From contig JASHWL010000153.1 of assembly GCA_030044105.1 (NCBI GenBank), forward strand, positions 1 through 8,011: DNA of 8,011 nt, given 5' to 3'. Shown one piece after another: positions 5,818 through 8,011 of the stretch (positions within the stretch are counted from its first letter, which is position 1; the number at the start of each line of letters is the position of its first letter). The notes beneath the pieces were generated by a model that worked only from the letters and a program-made list of their open reading frames with translations, did not search any database and was not told the origin of the DNA. The DNA is from Thermoplasmata archaeon (GTDB taxonomy: Archaea > Thermoplasmatota > Thermoplasmata > Lutacidiplasmatales > UBA184). Position numbers and translations under genes: made by a program.

Positions 5818-5827
5818 CCCATAACCC
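5818..5827 (-). promoter_or_regulatory. Weak TATA-like element for taw1
   Basis: Read on the minus strand, GGGTTATGGG is centred about 31 bp before the taw1 ATG. It is the only A/T-rich run there. No Shine-Dalgarno sequence is evident, so a very short leader is likely. Confidence 0.4.
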
Positions 5828-5832
5828 TTTGT

Positions 5833-5902
5833 GCGGGGCGTGGAGTCGACCGGCCCCGCGTCCGCTCACCGCCGGTGAGCGCCCCGCGTGCGCGAGGCGC
5901 AC
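5833..5902. repeat. Cluster of three inverted repeats upstream of the MFS gene
   Basis: Three dyads follow one another. (1) GCGGGGC (5833-5839) with GCCCCGC (5853-5859); the 13-nt spacer contains the palindrome GTCGAC (5845-5850). (2) CGCTCACC (5863-5870) with GGTGAGCG (5874-5881), spacer 3 nt. (3) GTGCGC (5888-5893) with GCGCAC (5897-5902), spacer 3 nt. The centres fall near 5846, 5872 and 5895, so dyads 2 and 3 are about two helical turns apart. They lie in the 144-bp divergent region between taw1 and the transporter and are candidate binding sites for a dimeric regulator. Confidence 0.45.
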
Positions 5903-5935
5903 ACGGGCCGGGACCCACCCCCTCGAGGGCCACCG

Positions 5936-7168
5936 ATGGACCGCAACGTGCGCTGGCTCGGCCTCGGCGCGGTGGTACGCGCCGGCGGGCTGAGCCTGAT
6001 CACCCCGTACTACGTCCTCTACCTGAGGAACGTCCTGCACCTCGGCTACGCCGAGATCGGGTTGCTCGCCGTGGTGGTGGCCGCACCGCCGCTCGCGGTG
6101 ATCTCGTTCGCGGGCCTCCTGGTCGACCGGGCGGGCCGGCGGCCCGTGCTGAGGCTCGCGCTGCTCGCGGAGGCACTCTCCATCCTCGGAACCGCCGCGG
6201 CGATGGAGGTCCGCTCCCTGCCGGGGGTCATCGGCGCCGTCACGACCGTGGGCCTCGCGGGCAGCATCGCCGGCCCCGCGCTCTCGGCCTACGTGGCGGA
6301 CTTCGCCGAGGGATCGGAGCGGACCCGGGCGTTCACCTGGCAGCGGATCGGATGGAACGTCGGCTTCAGCGTCGGCGTGCTGTCGGGCGGCTCGTTGATC
6401 GGGCTCTTCGGCTTCGCCGAAGTCGGGTTTGCCGCCGGCGCCACGCTGCTCGCGAGCACCGGTCTCCTGATCCTGGTGCTCGACCCGTCCGGCTACGATC
6501 TCGCCCGTGCGGCGGGCAAGCCTCGCCCGACCGGGGGCAGCGGCACCGGCCTCATCGCGTCGCTGCGCACCGTGGCGCGCGACCGCGTCTTTCTCGCGTT
6601 GTGCCTCGCCGTGGCGGTCGCGGACCTCGCGGTCCAGCAGTGGTCCCCGATCCTCCCGCTGTATGCCAACACGGTGCTCGGCATTCCGTACGCGGTCCTC
6701 GGGATCGCGCTCGCCCTGAACGGCGTGCTCGTCGTGGTCGCGCAGGCCCCGACGACCCGGCTGGCGATCGGACACCGACACACGTCGGTGCTCGCGATCG
6801 GGGTCCTCCTCTACGTCGCCGGATTCCTCGTCCTCGCCCTCGTGGCGCTCCTCCCGGCCCTGGTGCTCGCGATCTTCTTCGGGGCGGTCTTCGTCCTCAC
6901 GATGGGGGAGAACGTGCTGTCGATCCCGACCACAACGCTCCCCTCGAACCTGGCGCCCGCCGCCGAGATCGGAGCGTACAACGGGGCGTTCTTCGCCATC
7001 ATGGGGATCGGTCAGACGCTGGCGACCCCGCTCGGGGGCGCGGTGCTCGCGGCGACGTCGAGCCCCGTCGTCACCTGGAGCGTGCTGATGGTGCCGGCCG
7101 TTCCGGCCCTGCTGCTGCTGGGCCTGTACGTGCGGCCCCGGATCGACCGACGGGCCGACCGCGCGTAG
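5936..7168 (+). CDS. Major facilitator superfamily transporter, probable exporter
   Basis: This 410-residue membrane protein has about twelve hydrophobic segments in two halves, separated by a cytoplasmic loop at roughly residues 181-215 (DPSGYDLARAAGKPRPTGG...). The MFS motif A is clear between the second and third helices: GLLVDRAGRRPVLR (60-73). The second half has only a weak equivalent. The first helix region (GGLSLITPYYVLYLRNVLHLGYAEIGLL) resembles drug-efflux and sugar-efflux type MFS proteins, but the substrate cannot be deduced. The ATG at 5936 is preceded by GAGGG six bases upstream, a good ribosome binding site, and begins just before the first helix. An in-frame GTG at 5888 would only add a polar stretch. 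No clear TATA box is seen, but a cluster of inverted repeats lies just upstream. The gene converges on the ABC permease with a 24-bp gap. Confidence 0.9.
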   Translation: MDRNVRWLGLGAVVRAGGLSLITPYYVLYLRNVLHLGYAEIGLLAVVVAAPPLAVISFAGLLVDRAGRRPVLRLALLAEALSILGTAAAMEVRSLPGVIGAVTTVGLAGSIAGPALSAYVADFAEGSERTRAFTWQRIGWNVGFSVGVLSGGSLIGLFGFAEVGFAAGATLLASTGLLILVLDPSGYDLARAAGKPRPTGGSGTGLIASLRTVARDRVFLALCLAVAVADLAVQQWSPILPLYANTVLGIPYAVLGIALALNGVLVVVAQAPTTRLAIGHRHTSVLAIGVLLYVAGFLVLALVALLPALVLAIFFGAVFVLTMGENVLSIPTTTLPSNLAPAAEIGAYNGAFFAIMGIGQTLATPLGGAVLAATSSPVVTWSVLMVPAVPALLLLGLYVRPRIDRRADRA

Positions 7169-7192
7169 GCCGGCCGCCGCGGTCGGAGCCTC

Positions 7193-8011
7193 TCAGCTGA
7201 ACTCCTCGCGCTCGAACAGGAAGAGCCCCGCGATCGCGGTGAGGAGCAGGTACACGATCATGATCACGATCCCCTCCGCGATGCCCGCGGTGTACGTGGT
7301 CGAGGTGATCATCCGGGGGCCCATCATCATCGTGGTCGTCGAGACCGTGCCGGAGAGGCCCCAGTTGACGCTGGAGCCGAACACGCTCGCGATCGACGAG
7401 CTCGCGTAGGAGATCACCATCCACGGCTCGATCTTGACGAGGTCGGAGACCAGGTCCTGCAGGAGGGTGAAGCCGAAGAGGAACAGGATCGCGGTGAGCA
7501 CGAAACCGTACGCGCTCGTCTTGAAGAGGGAGCTGAACAGGAACGTCGCGCCGAGGACCGCGCTGAGGTACACCAGCGCGAGCACGAGCGAGATACCGAG
7601 CTGCCAGGGGAGCGCGGCGCCCCCGAAGTAGTAGACCCCGTTGAGCAGCAGGATCACGAGGAAGAGCAGCATCATCGCGACCGAGGCCAGGAAGGCGGCG
7701 ATGAACTTCCCGACGTAGACCGTGGCCCGACGGACCGGGAGCCCCATCAGGAAGTAGCCGGTCTTGTTCTGAAACTCGCCGGCGATGGCGTCGCCTCCGA
7801 AGAAGACGGCGGCGAGCACGACCACGAAGGCCGCCCCCCCGCCCCAGAAGGACCCGTAGAAGGCGACGTTGCTCGCGATGAGCGCCCCGCGGAAGTGGGC
7901 GACCACCAGCGAGATGATCCCCCCGATCACGACCACGATGGCCGCGAGGGCGACGAACCGGCGCGAGCGCAGATACTCCCGGAACTGGTACCGGGCGAGC
8001 TTCGTGACCTG
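7193..8011 (-). CDS. ABC-2 type transporter permease, 5' end outside the window
   Basis: This is the membrane subunit of an ABC-2 family transporter or exporter. The frame is open from the right edge, beginning QVTKLARYQFREYLRSRRF, to a TGA at 7193. The window holds 272 residues, and at least the initiator is missing. The first in-window start codons (GTG near 7936) lie inside the first membrane helix, so they are not the real start. The cytoplasmic N-terminal part leads into a first helix (about residues 20-40) and then a second helix. The segment FGGDAIAGEFQNKTGYFLMGLPVRR, with the family's typical E..N/K..T and P.RR pattern, precedes the third helix. Three more helices follow, making about six, and the protein ends FLFEREEFS. 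Between the last two helices is a Ser/Thr/Met-rich loop with MMMGPRM. The cognate ATPase is probably the next gene beyond the right edge. The substrate is unknown. Confidence 0.88.
   Translation of the reverse strand, partial: QVTKLARYQFREYLRSRRFVALAAIVVVIGGIISLVVAHFRGALIASNVAFYGSFWGGGAAFVVVLAAVFFGGDAIAGEFQNKTGYFLMGLPVRRATVYVGKFIAAFLASVAMMLLFLVILLLNGVYYFGGAALPWQLGISLVLALVYLSAVLGATFLFSSLFKTSAYGFVLTAILFLFGFTLLQDLVSDLVKIEPWMVISYASSSIASVFGSSVNWGLSGTVSTTTMMMGPRMITSTTYTAGIAEGIVIMIVYLLLTAIAGLFLFEREEFS

Noticed and set aside
5792..6781. Upstream extension of taw1 on the minus strand
   Set aside because: It is antisense to the MFS gene and charged-residue biased. Taw1 family length and the TATA-like element support the ATG at 5791.
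7169..7192. Terminator between the MFS and ABC permease genes
   Set aside because: The 24-bp gap is GC-rich with partial self-complementarity (GGCCGGCC), but there is no T-run on either strand, so an archaeal poly-T terminator is not supported.
1..8011. tRNA, rRNA, CRISPR array, insertion sequence or attachment site
   Set aside because: By eye I found no T-loop-like motif with a cloverleaf partner, no regularly spaced direct repeats, no transposase or integrase frame, and no terminal inverted repeats flanking a gene. A dedicated tRNA and repeat search would settle this.

Overview
The window is very GC-rich (roughly two-thirds G+C or more by eye) and clearly archaeal. It carries a replication factor C small subunit, an archaeal/eukaryotic Sec61-beta subunit, an archaeal wyosine synthase Taw1, and a proline iminopeptidase that closely resembles tricorn interacting factor F1 of Thermoplasma. 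Several genes have a short A/T-rich TATA-like element 25-35 bp before the start codon, as expected for archaeal promoters with leaderless or nearly leaderless mRNAs. The F1-type peptidase points towards a high-GC member of the Thermoplasmatota. That placement is inference, because no rRNA gene is present.

Layout from left to right. rfcS (clamp loader, - strand) is complete and ends exactly at the window edge. Behind it on the same strand is a 160-residue helical protein I do not recognise. A 252-bp divergent region then leads to pip (+). pip converges on a multi-pass membrane protein of unknown function (-), and their stop codons overlap. A compact divergent region of 95 bp with two facing TATA boxes and a dyad between them separates that gene from sppA (+), a cytosolic-looking S49 Ser/Lys peptidase. 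After 60 bp comes secG (+), the 53-residue Sec61-beta. Its last 20 bp overlap the 3' end of taw1 (-). A 144-bp region with three successive inverted repeats lies between taw1 and an MFS transporter (+). The transporter converges on an ABC-2 type permease (-), whose N-terminus lies beyond the right edge.

The genes are mostly housekeeping: DNA replication, tRNA-Phe wybutosine synthesis, protein translocation with signal-peptide or membrane proteolysis, peptide end-trimming, and two transporters. I see no mobile element, CRISPR array, tRNA or rRNA gene. I also see no new multi-gene system. The parts most worth a second look are regulatory: inverted repeats at several gene starts, above all an 11-bp perfect repeat over the pip start and a cluster of dyads before the MFS gene. 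The small secG and its antisense overlap with taw1, the anchorless SppA beside secG, and the two unrecognised proteins also merit attention. The window is gene-dense, and long spurious open frames are common because of the base composition.
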